Of a DNA stretch of 43,366 nucleotides, positions 32,487 through 40,419 are shown in pieces (within the stretch, counting starts at the first letter, position 1; each line of letters opens with the position of its first letter). The position numbers and the translations under genes were made by a program. Under the pieces are notes generated by a model, which made no database searches, was not told the origin of the DNA, and saw only the letters and a list, made by a program, of their open reading frames with translations. The DNA comes from DATFWC01 sp045801465 (GTDB lineage Bacteria; Pseudomonadota; Alphaproteobacteria; Rhizobiales; Xanthobacteraceae). The stretch lies in the NCBI GenBank assembly GCA_045801465.1, contig JBJMSU010000208.1:1-43366 (forward strand), given 5' to 3'.

Positions 32487-32703
32487 GAACATCACCTTGA
32501 CCCCGGACCAGGAAGCTTGGCTCAAAGCCGAGATCGCCGAAGGGCACTTCACCACGCCGGAGGACGCGATCGCGTACGCCATCAATGCGGCCAAGCGTGC
32601 TGCCCTGCGCGAAACACTCGACGCGTCGATTGCGCGCGGTGGCGCCAATAGCGCAGACGACGTGCGCCGTGCCGTTGCCGACCGGCTCAAGTCGGCTCCA
32701 TAA
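32485..32703 (+). CDS. parD: ParD-type ribbon-helix-helix antitoxin
   Basis: 72 residues: MNITLTPDQEAWLKAEIAEGHFTTPEDAIAYAINAAKRAALRETLDASIARGG is the short ParD/CC2985-type DNA-binding fold, followed by a flexible toxin-binding tail (ADDVRRAVADRLKSAP). The stop TAA touches the GTG of parE. ParD binds ParE and, with it, represses the operon; the palindrome over its own start codon is the likely site. No ribosome site precedes the ATG, which fits leaderless translation. Confidence 0.9.
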   Translation: MNITLTPDQEAWLKAEIAEGHFTTPEDAIAYAINAAKRAALRETLDASIARGGANSADDVRRAVADRLKSAP

Positions 32704-33027
32704 GTGCCGGAGCTTCGCTTTCTCGACAGCGCCCGAGACAATCTCGTCGAGACCGCCAGTTACATCGCCTCCGCCGGCGGCGAACAGGCCGCTATTCGCT
32801 TTACGGCGGAGCTCATCGGCCAGTGTGAACACCTTGCGAGCCTCACCGGGCTGTTAGGCCGCTCTCGTGCCGAACTGCGTCCCGACATCCGCTCGACACC
32901 CTTCAAGAACTACCTCATCTTCTTCCGCTACCTTCCTTCAGAAGCCAACCGCGAGATCTTCGAGGTCGTCAACATTCTCGAAAGCCACCGCGACCTGATT
33001 GCTTACTTCGGCGAAGAAGACAGCTGA
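32704..33027 (+). CDS. parE: ParE/RelE-fold toxin
   Basis: 107 residues from GTG 32704. PELRFLDSARDNLVETASYIASAGGEQAAIRFTAELIGQCEHLASLTGLLGRSRAELRPDIRSTPFKNYLIFFRYLPSEANREIFEVVNILESHRDLIAYF has the RelE/ParE core strands and the C-terminal V-N-I-L-x-S-H-R-D block typical of ParE. ParE proteins poison DNA gyrase. It directly abuts parD, so toxin synthesis follows antitoxin synthesis. Confidence 0.92.
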   Translation: MPELRFLDSARDNLVETASYIASAGGEQAAIRFTAELIGQCEHLASLTGLLGRSRAELRPDIRSTPFKNYLIFFRYLPSEANREIFEVVNILESHRDLIAYFGEEDS

Positions 33028-33112
33028 CTAGCAGCGGGTCCGAGGGTCCGAGTCCTTGCCCCGCGACTGAGCCTTGACTAACGCTACGGGTCACAGCGCA
33101 ACCTCGGACCGC

Positions 33113-33952
33113 ATGACCCAGCCCATCCCCGACGAGCTCGCCATCGCCATCAAGGAGCGCCGCGCGATCCTGTTTGCCGGCGCCGGCCTGTCGATGAGCG
33201 TCGGCCTTCCCTCCTGGCAGGAGTTCATCGACCGCATGAGCGAGGAACTGGGGATTGCAGGCGACGACGCCCGCACTGACGACCATCACACCATCGCCGA
33301 GTACTACCGCATCAAGCAGGGCAGCATCGGATCGTTGCGCAGCTGGATGGATCGCAACTGGAAGGTCTCGGAAGACAAGGTGCGGGAGTCGAAGATGCAC
33401 GCGCTCATCGTGTCGCTCGATTTTCCCATCATCTACACCACCAACTACGACCGCAACATCGAGGCGGCGTTCGCGGCGCACGACCGCGACTACGTCAAGG
33501 TCGCGAACGCCCGCGACATCGCCAAGACGCGCGAGGGCGTCACCCAGATCGTCAAGTTCCACGGCGATTTCGACGACGACGATTCGCTGGTGATCACCGA
33601 GACCGACTACTTCAACCGCCTCGCCTTCGACTCGCCGCTCGACATCAAGTTCCGCTCCGATGCGCTCGGCAAGACCGTGCTGTTCGTCGGCTACAGCATG
33701 ACCGATCTCAACATCCGCCTGCTCCTGCACAAGCTGTGGCGCACCTGGCAGATGTCGGGCTATGCGAAGGATCGGCCGAAGTCGTTCGTCTTCATGGCCC
33801 GTCCCGACCCGATGCAGCAGGCGATCCTCGGCGAGTGGGGGATCACGGCGCTGAGTGGCGAGACCGACGATCCGGAAGAAGCACTGACCGGCTTCCTCGA
33901 GAAGCTCAAGGCGCGGGTCGATGAAGTTCAGCGAATGGCGAATGGCGAATAG
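33113..33952 (+). CDS. Compact SIR2-domain protein, probable NAD+-consuming enzyme
   Basis: 279 residues from ATG 33113. NAD-binding and catalytic blocks: RAILFAGAGLSMSVGLPSWQEFIDRM (G22-G25, L32-P33-W35), YTTNYDRNIE (N111, D113), KFHGDF (H150, the SIR2 catalytic histidine), TETDYFNRL and FVGYSMTDLNIRLLL (G193-S195, D198). No other domain is fused. Stand-alone SIR2-like proteins of this kind are known in anti-phage NAD-depletion systems, but not all members are defensive. The gene follows parDE by 85 bases on the same strand. Its last residues (MANGE) and stop come from the palindromic repeat at 33931-34010. A TTG at 33074 would add 13 residues; the ATG is preferred. Confidence 0.85.
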   Translation: MTQPIPDELAIAIKERRAILFAGAGLSMSVGLPSWQEFIDRMSEELGIAGDDARTDDHHTIAEYYRIKQGSIGSLRSWMDRNWKVSEDKVRESKMHALIVSLDFPIIYTTNYDRNIEAAFAAHDRDYVKVANARDIAKTREGVTQIVKFHGDFDDDDSLVITETDYFNRLAFDSPLDIKFRSDALGKTVLFVGYSMTDLNIRLLLHKLWRTWQMSGYAKDRPKSFVFMARPDPMQQAILGEWGITALSGETDDPEEALTGFLEKLKARVDEVQRMANGE

Positions 33953-34010
33953 CGTTGGAGCAGCAAGAGGCGAGCTTTCCCTATTCGCTATTCGCCACTC
34001 GCTATTCGCC
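33931..34010. repeat. Palindromic repeat of CGAATAG-type units, copy 2, supplying two stop codons
   Basis: The left arm is GCGAATGGCGAATGGCGAAT followed by AG (33931-33952). The right arm has CTATTCGCTATTCGCCACTC (33981-34000) followed by GCTATTCGCC (34001-34010). The convergent SIR2 and nagA frames both end inside it as GGC-GAA-TAG. It is the same unit type as the copy at 11004-11119. Confidence 0.85.
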
Positions 34011-35141
34011 GCTCTGTCCGGCCACCCAGGTGTCGAGGACCTGCACCGTGGTCGGATCGAACGCCACCACGTCGGCGCGATAGCCGGGGGCAAGCCGGCC
34101 GAGAACCTCACCGAGGCCGATGAAACCGGCCGGATGCGTTGACGCCATGCGCAACGCGTCCTCGAGCGTGACACCGAGCAGGCGGACCGCGTTGCGCACC
34201 GCCGTCGCCATGTCGAGATACGCGCCCGCCAGCGTTCCATCACGCCGGGCGCAAGCTTCGTCCTTGACCATGATCTCTTCGCCGTAGAGGGCGAACGTCG
34301 GCCGCTTGCCGCCCACCGGCGGCATGGCGTCCGTCACCAGGATGGGGCGCGCGCGGCCGCGCAAGGCGAGCCGCAGCACCGCGGGATCCACATGCACGCC
34401 GTCGACGATCATGCCGAACCACGCATTCGGCGATTCGAGAGCGGCGGGAATCGGTCCGGGATCGCGGCTCGTGAGCGGCCGCATGGCATTGAACAGGTGG
34501 GTGAAGCCGGAGAGCCCTTCCGCCATGGCAGCCCGCGTCTGTGCGTAGGTCGCCATCGAATGGCCGAGCGAGACGCGGACGCCGGCGCCAACAAGTTCGG
34601 CGATGAAGCCGGCCGGCACCTGTTCCGGCGCGAGCGTCACCAGGGTCACGCCCTGGTGCGGCGCCGTGAGCAGCGCGGCGTCTTCGCGCGTGGGCTCACG
34701 AAGGACGCGAACGTTGTGGACGCCCGGCTTCTCGGGGGAGAGAAACGGCCCCTCCAGATGGATGCCGAGCACACCCGGTTCACGCCCTATGATCGCGTCG
34801 ACCGCGGCGAGCGCCGCCCGCATCTTCTCCGGCGTGTCGCTGATCAACGTCGGCAAGAGCCCGGTCGTGCCGAACCGCCGGTGCGCGGCCGCAATGGTCG
34901 CGATGCCTTCCGGCGTCGGGTGGTCGTTGAACAGGACATCGCCGCCGCCGTTCACCTGAATGTCGATGAAGCCCGGCGCGAGCCACGCGCCGTCCAAGGC
35001 GCGAACGGCCACCCCCGACGGCACTTCGTCGCGCGGCATGATGCCGGCAACCTGCGCGCCGTCGATCACGACGGCCGCGTTCCGGTGCACGACGGCGCCG
35101 TCGAAAACATGATCGGCCGCGATCGCCTGCTGCGCGCTCAT
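34002..35141 (-). CDS. nagA: N-acetylglucosamine-6-phosphate deacetylase
   Basis: 379 residues. WLAPGFIDIQVNGGGDVLFND, LGIHLEGPFLSPEKPGVHN (E metal ligand), RVSLGHSMATY and GFTHLFNAMRPL (histidine ligands), VDGVHVDP and ILVTDAMPPVG (catalytic Asp) define NagA. It removes acetate from GlcNAc-6-phosphate, giving GlcN-6-phosphate for the SIS-domain deaminase encoded just upstream (ATG overlaps that stop by 4 bases). The C-terminus (WVAGQSGE) runs into the palindromic repeat, which supplies its TAG. The gene is part of an amino-sugar salvage operon. Confidence 0.94.
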   Translation of the reverse strand: MSAQQAIAADHVFDGAVVHRNAAVVIDGAQVAGIMPRDEVPSGVAVRALDGAWLAPGFIDIQVNGGGDVLFNDHPTPEGIATIAAAHRRFGTTGLLPTLISDTPEKMRAALAAVDAIIGREPGVLGIHLEGPFLSPEKPGVHNVRVLREPTREDAALLTAPHQGVTLVTLAPEQVPAGFIAELVGAGVRVSLGHSMATYAQTRAAMAEGLSGFTHLFNAMRPLTSRDPGPIPAALESPNAWFGMIVDGVHVDPAVLRLALRGRARPILVTDAMPPVGGKRPTFALYGEEIMVKDEACARRDGTLAGAYLDMATAVRNAVRLLGVTLEDALRMASTHPAGFIGLGEVLGRLAPGYRADVVAFDPTTVQVLDTWVAGQSGE

Positions 35142-36169
35142 CGGGTGCGCGTGACCTTCTGCAGATGCCGCGGTCGATTGACATTGGTGCCGCGCCGCTC
35201 GGCCAGACGCACGATAAGGCCATAGAAGCTCTGGATCAGGCACACGGCATCGGCGTCCGGATGATCCGGCGCCAGCGCGGGCAAGCGTCCCTCCCCGCCC
35301 TCGCCCGCTTCGGTAATGAACACCGCGGCGCCCTTGCGGCGCAGATCGGCTGCAAGCTCGCGCAAGCCGACGGCGGCGGCATCGGTCGGCGTGAACATGA
35401 GGATGGGATAACGCATCGAGACCAGCGCCACCGGACCGTGGAGGAATTCGGCGCCGCTGAAAGCCTCGGCATGCAGATCGCAGGTCTCCTTGAACTTGAG
35501 CGATGCTTCGCGCGCGATCGCCAAAGTCGGGCCGCGGCCGATGGCGACGAGGCTCTTGGTCGAGGCCAGCACGTTCAAGACGGCGCTCCAATCGAGGTCC
35601 GATGCGGCGGAAACACGTTCGGGCAGCCGCTCGAGTGCGGCATCGAACGCACGATCGTCGGTCCAGGCCGCCGCCAGCCGCAGCAGCGCCGCCAATGATG
35701 CCACGAAGGTCTTGGTGGCTGCCACGCTGAGCTCGGGGCCGGCCGCCATCGGCAATACGATGTCGGAAGCCTGCGCCAGCGGGCTCTCGGTGTCGTTGAC
35801 GATTGCCACCGTGAGCGCCCCCGCGGCTTTGGCCATGGCGGCGGATTCGACGAGGTCGTCGCTGCGTCCCGATTGCGAGATCGTGAGGAAGAGCTCGCCC
35901 GCGAGCCGCAGGCGCTGGCCGTAGACGGTGGCGACGTTGGGTGCTGCCGCGGCAACCGGAATGCCGAGATGGCGCTCGATCAGGTGCTTACCGAAGGTCG
36001 CCGCATGCGCCGAGCTCCCGCGCGCGCAGGTGACGACGAGACGCGGCGCGTTGCGCCTGAGACGCCCGGCAAGCTCGGCCATGGGCGCGGCGAGCGCTTC
36101 AGTCTGCCGCCGCACCGCGTCGGGCGCCGCGCGGAATTCAGCCGCCATCCCGGCGTCGATCTCGTTCAT
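35138..36169 (-). CDS. SIS-domain glucosamine-6-phosphate deaminase/isomerase (NagB2/AgaS type)
   Basis: 343 residues with two SIS domains like the isomerase half of GlmS: VVTCARGSSAHAATFGKHLIERHLGIPV, ELFLTISQSGRSDDLVESAAMAKAAGALTVAIVND, ELSVAATKTFVASLAALLRL, AIGRGPTLAIAREASLKFKETCDLHAEAFSGAEFLHGPVALV. There is no glutaminase domain. Such proteins replace NagB and turn GlcN-6-phosphate into fructose-6-phosphate and ammonia. It lies between the kinase and nagA genes, overlapping nagA by ATGA, which supports the deaminase role. Confidence 0.92.
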   Translation of the reverse strand: MNEIDAGMAAEFRAAPDAVRRQTEALAAPMAELAGRLRRNAPRLVVTCARGSSAHAATFGKHLIERHLGIPVAAAAPNVATVYGQRLRLAGELFLTISQSGRSDDLVESAAMAKAAGALTVAIVNDTESPLAQASDIVLPMAAGPELSVAATKTFVASLAALLRLAAAWTDDRAFDAALERLPERVSAASDLDWSAVLNVLASTKSLVAIGRGPTLAIAREASLKFKETCDLHAEAFSGAEFLHGPVALVSMRYPILMFTPTDAAAVGLRELAADLRRKGAAVFITEAGEGGEGRLPALAPDHPDADAVCLIQSFYGLIVRLAERRGTNVNRPRHLQKVTRTR

Positions 36170-36202
36170 CGGTCGAAAGCTCCCCCGGCTTCAGGCAACT
36201 CT

Positions 36203-37087
36203 TCACGCCGCCAGCGATCCGGCGGCCGTGCGCGCCAATTGCAAGGCGCCCGCGAGCGCATCGCCGGCCGGCGGCACCAGTCGGCGCTCGGTCGCGGCGC
36301 TGAGCCACGGTGCGACGTGCGGCGCTAGACCGCCGACGAGCGCCAGCCGCTCGGCGCCGAACGCGACGAGTCGCGCCGCCAGCGCGTCCACATGTGCGGC
36401 GGCACGCCGCAGCAGCTCGACCGCGACCGGATCGTCGTGCGCGGCATGCTCGACGATCAACGGGGCGAACGAGCCGAAATCGCGCGGCGAAGCTTGCGCG
36501 GCCCAGCGCACGATGGCGTGGGGATCGGATTGAAATCGCTGAAAGAGCGAGGCGAGCAGGTCGGTCCAGGCGATGCGGCCGTCGTGCGCCCACAGCACCC
36601 CGCGCAAAGCCTCGCAACCGAGCCAGGCGCCGCTCCCTTCGTCGGAAATCGGCAGGCCCCAGCCGCCGACGCGATGGTGCCGACCGTTGACCTCGGCCCA
36701 GCCGACGGTGCCGGTGCCGATCACGATGACGCCGCCGTCGCGGCCACGGTGGGCGCCGACGCAGGCCGCATGGGCATCGGCGGTGACGAGCAGCTGGGCG
36801 AAGGGATGATGGTAGCTCTGCGCGGCGGCAAGGTCGGTGGGCTCGCTGGCGCCCGCGAGCGCCAGGCAGGCCACGATGCGGGAGAAATCGCGGTTGCCGA
36901 GGCCGGCCTGGCGGAGGCATTGACGCGTGGCATCCAGGATCGCGGCGAAGCTCTGCTCCAGGCCGAAGCGGATATTGGCCGGCCCACCCGTCCCCTCCCC
37001 GAGCTTCGCCCCCGAGGCGGACGTCAGCCGGGCGCGGCACTGCGTGCCGCCACCGTCGACTCCGAGCAGGAGGGCATTTCCGTGCAT
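36203..37087 (-). CDS. BadF/BadG-type amino-sugar kinase (N-acetylglucosamine / N-acetylmuramate kinase)
   Basis: 294 residues from ATG 37087. The ASKHA-fold ATPase blocks are LLGVDGGGTQCRARLTS (phosphate 1), LLVTADAHAACVGAHRGRDGGVIVIGTGTVGW (phosphate 2 region), GGWGLPISDEGSGAWLG and LALVGGLAP. BadF/BadG/BcrA-type kinases next to murQ or nagA phosphorylate GlcNAc, and in some bacteria MurNAc. Here it should feed both MurQ and NagA. A GTG 4 codons upstream (37099) is possible. It is divergent from murQ across a region with a 12-base palindrome. Confidence 0.9.
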   Translation of the reverse strand: MHGNALLLGVDGGGTQCRARLTSASGAKLGEGTGGPANIRFGLEQSFAAILDATRQCLRQAGLGNRDFSRIVACLALAGASEPTDLAAAQSYHHPFAQLLVTADAHAACVGAHRGRDGGVIVIGTGTVGWAEVNGRHHRVGGWGLPISDEGSGAWLGCEALRGVLWAHDGRIAWTDLLASLFQRFQSDPHAIVRWAAQASPRDFGSFAPLIVEHAAHDDPVAVELLRRAAAHVDALAARLVAFGAERLALVGGLAPHVAPWLSAATERRLVPPAGDALAGALQLARTAAGSLAA

Positions 37088-37113
37088 GATCCGTTCCACT
37101 GTCCAAGCGGCTT

Positions 37114-37125
37114 GTTTAAGTAAAC
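37114..37125. promoter_or_regulatory. Palindrome in the kinase-murQ divergent promoter region
   Basis: GTTTAAGTAAAC has 5-base arms (GTTTA / TAAAC) around AG, in the 113-base gap between the divergent kinase and murQ starts. It is an AT-rich patch in GC-rich surroundings, so a regulator site (for example a GntR- or RpiR-type repressor of amino-sugar genes) is plausible. No regulator gene is adjacent. Confidence 0.45.
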
Positions 37126-37200
37126 GCCCGAGAACGAATCTGGATCGAACACGTTATGCTTAGACCTAAATCTGATTCGCAGCCCCGGCTCCAAGGCTCC

Positions 37201-38103
37201 ATGGACACCGAACGGCCCAGCCCACGCTATTCCGGTATCGACGTCTGGGAGCCCGCCGACGTCCTGGATGCCATGATCGAGGGCCAGTTCGCCGCCGTCG
37301 CGGCGGTGCGCGCGGCGCGCCCCGAGCTCGAGCGTGCCGCGCTTGCCATGGAGGCGCGCCTGCACCATGGCGGCCGCCTGGTCTATGCCGGCGCCGGCAC
37401 GTCCGGCCGCCTGGCGGTGCAGGACGGCGCCGAGCTGATGCCGACGTTCAGCTGGCCGGAAGAGCGGCTCCTGCTGTTGATGGCCGGCGGCAAGGACGCG
37501 CTGCTGCAGTCGGTCGAAGGCGCCGAGGACGAGGTCGAGCACGCCGCGCGGCTGGTGCGCCAGCACGGGATCGGGCCGGAGGACGTCCTCATCGGGGTTG
37601 CCGCCAGCGGCACCACCCCGTTCACCTTGTCATGCCTGCGCGAGGCGAAAGGGCGCGGCGCGTTGACCATCGGCATTGCCAACAATCCCGGCACGCCGAT
37701 CCTCGAGGAGGCCGACCACCCGATCTGGCTCGACACCGGGCCTGAGCCGATCGCCGGCTCGACCCGCATGAAAGCCGGCACGGCGCAGCGCATCGCGCTC
37801 AATCTTTTGTCTTCGCTGCTCATGATCCTGCTCGGCCGCGTCTATGACGGGCTCATGGTCGACGTGCAGGCGGTGAACCAGAAGCTCAAGCGGCGCAGCG
37901 AAGACATGCTGTTGCAGATCAGCGGACGCACCCGCGACGAGGTGCGCGAAGCGCTGGCGCAGGCGCAGGGGAGCGTCAAGCTCGCCGTCATGCTGCTGCA
38001 CGGCTGCGAGAGCGACGAGGCCGCGGCGCTGCTCGACCGGGCGGGCGGCCAGCTGCGCGCCGCGCTCGAGCTCATGCAGGGCCACGGCGAGGACGCGGCG
38101 TAA
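37201..38103 (+). CDS. murQ: N-acetylmuramic acid 6-phosphate etherase
   Basis: 300 residues from ATG 37201 (AAGG just upstream; an in-frame ATG at 37156 would add 15 residues). SIS-type etherase blocks: GGRLVYAGAGTSGRLAVQDGAELMPTFSW (with the catalytic-region glutamate of the SE-x-x-PTF motif appearing as AELMPTF), GVAASGTTPFTLSCLREAKGRGALTIGIANNPG, GPEPIAGSTRMKAGTAQRIALNLLSSLLMI and VDVQAVNQKLKRRS. MurQ splits D-lactate from MurNAc-6-phosphate, giving GlcNAc-6-phosphate for NagA. With the kinase, NagA and SIS genes across the divergent promoter it completes a peptidoglycan-sugar recycling route. Confidence 0.95.
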   Translation: MDTERPSPRYSGIDVWEPADVLDAMIEGQFAAVAAVRAARPELERAALAMEARLHHGGRLVYAGAGTSGRLAVQDGAELMPTFSWPEERLLLLMAGGKDALLQSVEGAEDEVEHAARLVRQHGIGPEDVLIGVAASGTTPFTLSCLREAKGRGALTIGIANNPGTPILEEADHPIWLDTGPEPIAGSTRMKAGTAQRIALNLLSSLLMILLGRVYDGLMVDVQAVNQKLKRRSEDMLLQISGRTRDEVREALAQAQGSVKLAVMLLHGCESDEAAALLDRAGGQLRAALELMQGHGEDAA

Positions 38104-38107
38104 GCGT

Positions 38108-39085
38108 TCAATCGAGCTTCGCGCCCGACCGCGCCACCACCTCCGCCCACTTGGCGGAGTCCTTGGCGATCGTCTGCGCGAACTCCTCCGGCGTGCCGCC
38201 CGCCGGCTCGTCGCCGATGGCCGCGAAGCGCTGGCGGAACGCGGGCGAGGCGATCGCGCGGTTGATCGCCGCGTTGAGCTTGTCGACGATCGGCCGCGGC
38301 AAGCCGGCCGGGCCAATGACGCCGCTCCAGGTGGGCGCCTCGTAGCCGGGGACGCCGGCCTCGGCGACCGTGGGAAGGTCGGGGAAGGCCGGCGAGCGCC
38401 GCGCGCCGCTCACCGCAAGCGCCCGCACGGTGCCGGCCGCGGCGTGCGAGGCGATCGAGTTCAGGCTCTCGAACATCAGATGCACGCGGCCGGCAATCAG
38501 GTCGTTGATGGCGTTGGCGCCGCCGCGGTAGGGAACGTGGACGATGTCAGTTGCGGTCATGAACTTGAACAGCTCGCCGCCCACATGGCCGGGCGACCCG
38601 TTGCTGGAGGATGCGTTCAAGAGTTTGCCGGGGTTGGCCTTGGCGTGGGCGATGAGCTCCGGCACCGATTTGATCGACAGCGTCGGCGCCACCGCGAGCA
38701 GCAGGTGGCCGCGCGTGACCAGCGCGATCGGCTGGAAGTCGCGTTCGATGTCGTAAGGGAGCTTCGCCACCATATGGCGCGTGATCGCCAGCGCGCCGAT
38801 CGGCCCCATGCAGACGGTGTAGCCGTCGGGCTCGGCCTTGGCGGTGAGATCGAGCCCGATCGTCAGCGCTCCGCCGGGGCGGTTGTCGACGACGACCTGC
38901 TGCCCAAGCTCTTTGCCGAGTTCCGCGCCGAGGATGCGCGCCACCGTATCGGTGGCGCTTCCCGCCGCCTGCGGCACGATGAGCCGGACCGGACGGTCGG
39001 GATAATCGGCCACCGCCGCGCCTGACGCACCAACGGCCGCGATCGTGCAGACGAGGAGGAATGGAATGAAACGAAAGCCGCGCAT
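38108..39085 (-). CDS. Bug/TctC-type periplasmic solute-binding protein
   Basis: 325 residues from ATG 39085. Signal peptide MRGFRFIPFLLVCTIAAVGASGAAVA, then YPDRPVRLIVPQAAGSATDTVARILGAELGKELGQQVVVDNRPGGALTIGLDLTAKAEPDGYTVCMG, VHVPYRGGANAINDLIAGRVHLMFESL and WSGVIGPAGLP. It is the third orphan Bug protein in the window. It is convergent with murQ (4-base gap) and downstream of degQ on the same strand, so no partner enzyme suggests its ligand. The upstream in-frame extension lacks any signal-peptide feature and was excluded. Confidence 0.92.
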   Translation of the reverse strand: MRGFRFIPFLLVCTIAAVGASGAAVADYPDRPVRLIVPQAAGSATDTVARILGAELGKELGQQVVVDNRPGGALTIGLDLTAKAEPDGYTVCMGPIGALAITRHMVAKLPYDIERDFQPIALVTRGHLLLAVAPTLSIKSVPELIAHAKANPGKLLNASSSNGSPGHVGGELFKFMTATDIVHVPYRGGANAINDLIAGRVHLMFESLNSIASHAAAGTVRALAVSGARRSPAFPDLPTVAEAGVPGYEAPTWSGVIGPAGLPRPIVDKLNAAINRAIASPAFRQRFAAIGDEPAGGTPEEFAQTIAKDSAKWAEVVARSGAKLD

Positions 39086-39153
39086 GTCCGCCCCGTGATA
39101 CGTGATGCTCGTATCAGAGCGGCACGACGGGTCGAGCGCAAGTGCGATCGGGA

Positions 39154-40254
39154 TCACGTCGTGCGGCCGACATCGACGACCTCGACGTCGACGGTTCTCG
39201 TCCGGCCGTCCCGCTGGAGGCTCAAGCGGGCGGTTTTGCCGACACCGTTGCGTTCGAGCTCGTCGGTGAGATCCGACAAGCGATGGACCGGTTTGTCGTT
39301 CACCGCCACGATGACGTCGCCGAGCTTGCCGGTATTGAAATCGACGCCGCGCAGGCCGGCGCGCTCGGCCGGAGATCCCGGTGCGGTCCGCACCACGACC
39401 ACGCCTTCGACGCCCAACCGCGCCGCGGCGGTCTCATTCGCCGCCACGATGCCGATCCCCGGCGTGGGGACGCGGCCGTTGCGGATCAGATCGGGCACGA
39501 TGCGATTGACCACGTCGACCGGGATCGCGAAGCCGATCCCGGCATTGGAGCCCGACGGCGATATGATGGCCGTGGTGACGCCGATCACCCGTCCGGCCGA
39601 ATCCATGAGCGGACCGCCGGAATTGCCCGGATTGATGGCCGCATCGGTCTGGATCACGTTGGCGATCTCGCGGCCGCCGCTGGTCGGCAGCCGCCGTTTT
39701 AGCGCGCTGATGATGCCGCTTGTCAGCGACTGGTCCAGCCCGAAGGGATTTCCGATCGCGAAGGCCATTTGGCCGACCTGCAGATCGGCCGATGTACCGA
39801 TGGCGATCGCCGGCGGCAGCTGTCTGGTGGAACGCAGCCGGATGACCGCCAAGTCATAGTTCGGTGCCACTCCGACGATTGCGGCCCGCGCGACCTCTCC
39901 GGAGGCAAAACGGACGCCCAGCTCGCCGGCTCCCCTGACCACGTGGTCGTTGGTGACGATGTGACCCGCCCCGTCCCAGATGAAGCCGGTGCCGGATTGC
40001 GCCCCGCCGCCTTCGTCCGGGGCGGCAAAGTCGGGCGTCGCAGCAGCCTGCCCGACCACCTGGACGACCGACGGAGAGACGCGCTGGAAGACCTCGATGG
40101 CGGACCGTTCGACGTCCGCCAATTGTCCGCGTGCCTCGACGGGACGCGGGGTCGAGGCCGAAAACAACAGCCGATCCAGATAGGGTTGCGCCGCGAACAC
40201 GGCGAGAAGAACCGCGATGATGACGAGAATGCCGCGTGCAAAGCGATCGTTCAC
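39154..40254 (-). CDS. Membrane-anchored HtrA/DegQ-type serine protease with one PDZ domain
   Basis: 366 residues from GTG 40254, 8 bases after GGAG. One N-terminal membrane anchor (FARGILVIIAVLLAVFAAQPYL) is followed by the trypsin-like domain with the full triad: H104 (TNDHVV), D134 (NYDLAVIRL) and S212 (NPGNSGGPL). One PDZ domain follows (about 265-366: GIVAANETAAARLGVEGVVVVRTAPGSPAERAGLRG...IVAVNDKPVHRLSDL). The single anchor and single PDZ match DegS-like or stand-alone HtrA proteases acting on misfolded periplasmic proteins. No regulatory partner (RseA-type) is adjacent. Direct repeats and a hairpin occupy its long upstream region. Confidence 0.92.
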   Translation of the reverse strand: MNDRFARGILVIIAVLLAVFAAQPYLDRLLFSASTPRPVEARGQLADVERSAIEVFQRVSPSVVQVVGQAAATPDFAAPDEGGGAQSGTGFIWDGAGHIVTNDHVVRGAGELGVRFASGEVARAAIVGVAPNYDLAVIRLRSTRQLPPAIAIGTSADLQVGQMAFAIGNPFGLDQSLTSGIISALKRRLPTSGGREIANVIQTDAAINPGNSGGPLMDSAGRVIGVTTAIISPSGSNAGIGFAIPVDVVNRIVPDLIRNGRVPTPGIGIVAANETAAARLGVEGVVVVRTAPGSPAERAGLRGVDFNTGKLGDVIVAVNDKPVHRLSDLTDELERNGVGKTARLSLQRDGRTRTVDVEVVDVGRTT

Positions 40255-40294
40255 GGGTGTTCTCCAGGTCTGGGACGCGGCTGCACCGGCCCAT

Positions 40295-40342
40295 GTCAGA
40301 CCGGCAGGGAAATACCGGCGCGTGTCATACCGGCAGGCAAAT
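40295..40342 (-). promoter_or_regulatory. Paired direct repeats upstream of the HtrA gene
   Basis: GTCAGACCGGCAGGGAAAT (40295-40313) and GTCATACCGGCAGGCAAAT (40324-40342) differ at two of 19 positions and repeat with a 29-base period. They lie 41-88 bases before the protease start. A regulator that binds direct repeats (response-regulator style) is one reading; a vestigial repeat element is the other. Confidence 0.45.
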
Positions 40343-40388
40343 GTCGCCGGCACCCGCCAAGTTCCCATAAACCCGTGGCCAAAAATCA

Positions 40389-40419
40389 AGAACCCCGGCT
40401 GGGCCCTGGCCGGGGTTCT
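40389..40419 (-). terminator. Strong hairpin with T-rich tail on the minus strand
   Basis: AGAACCCCGGC (40389-40399) pairs fully with GCCGGGGTTCT (40409-40419) over a 9-base loop. On the minus strand it is followed by TGATTTTT, as in an intrinsic terminator. No minus-strand gene ends here; the next minus start (the HtrA gene) lies 135 bases further on. It could end an unseen small RNA or act as an attenuator. Confidence 0.5.
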
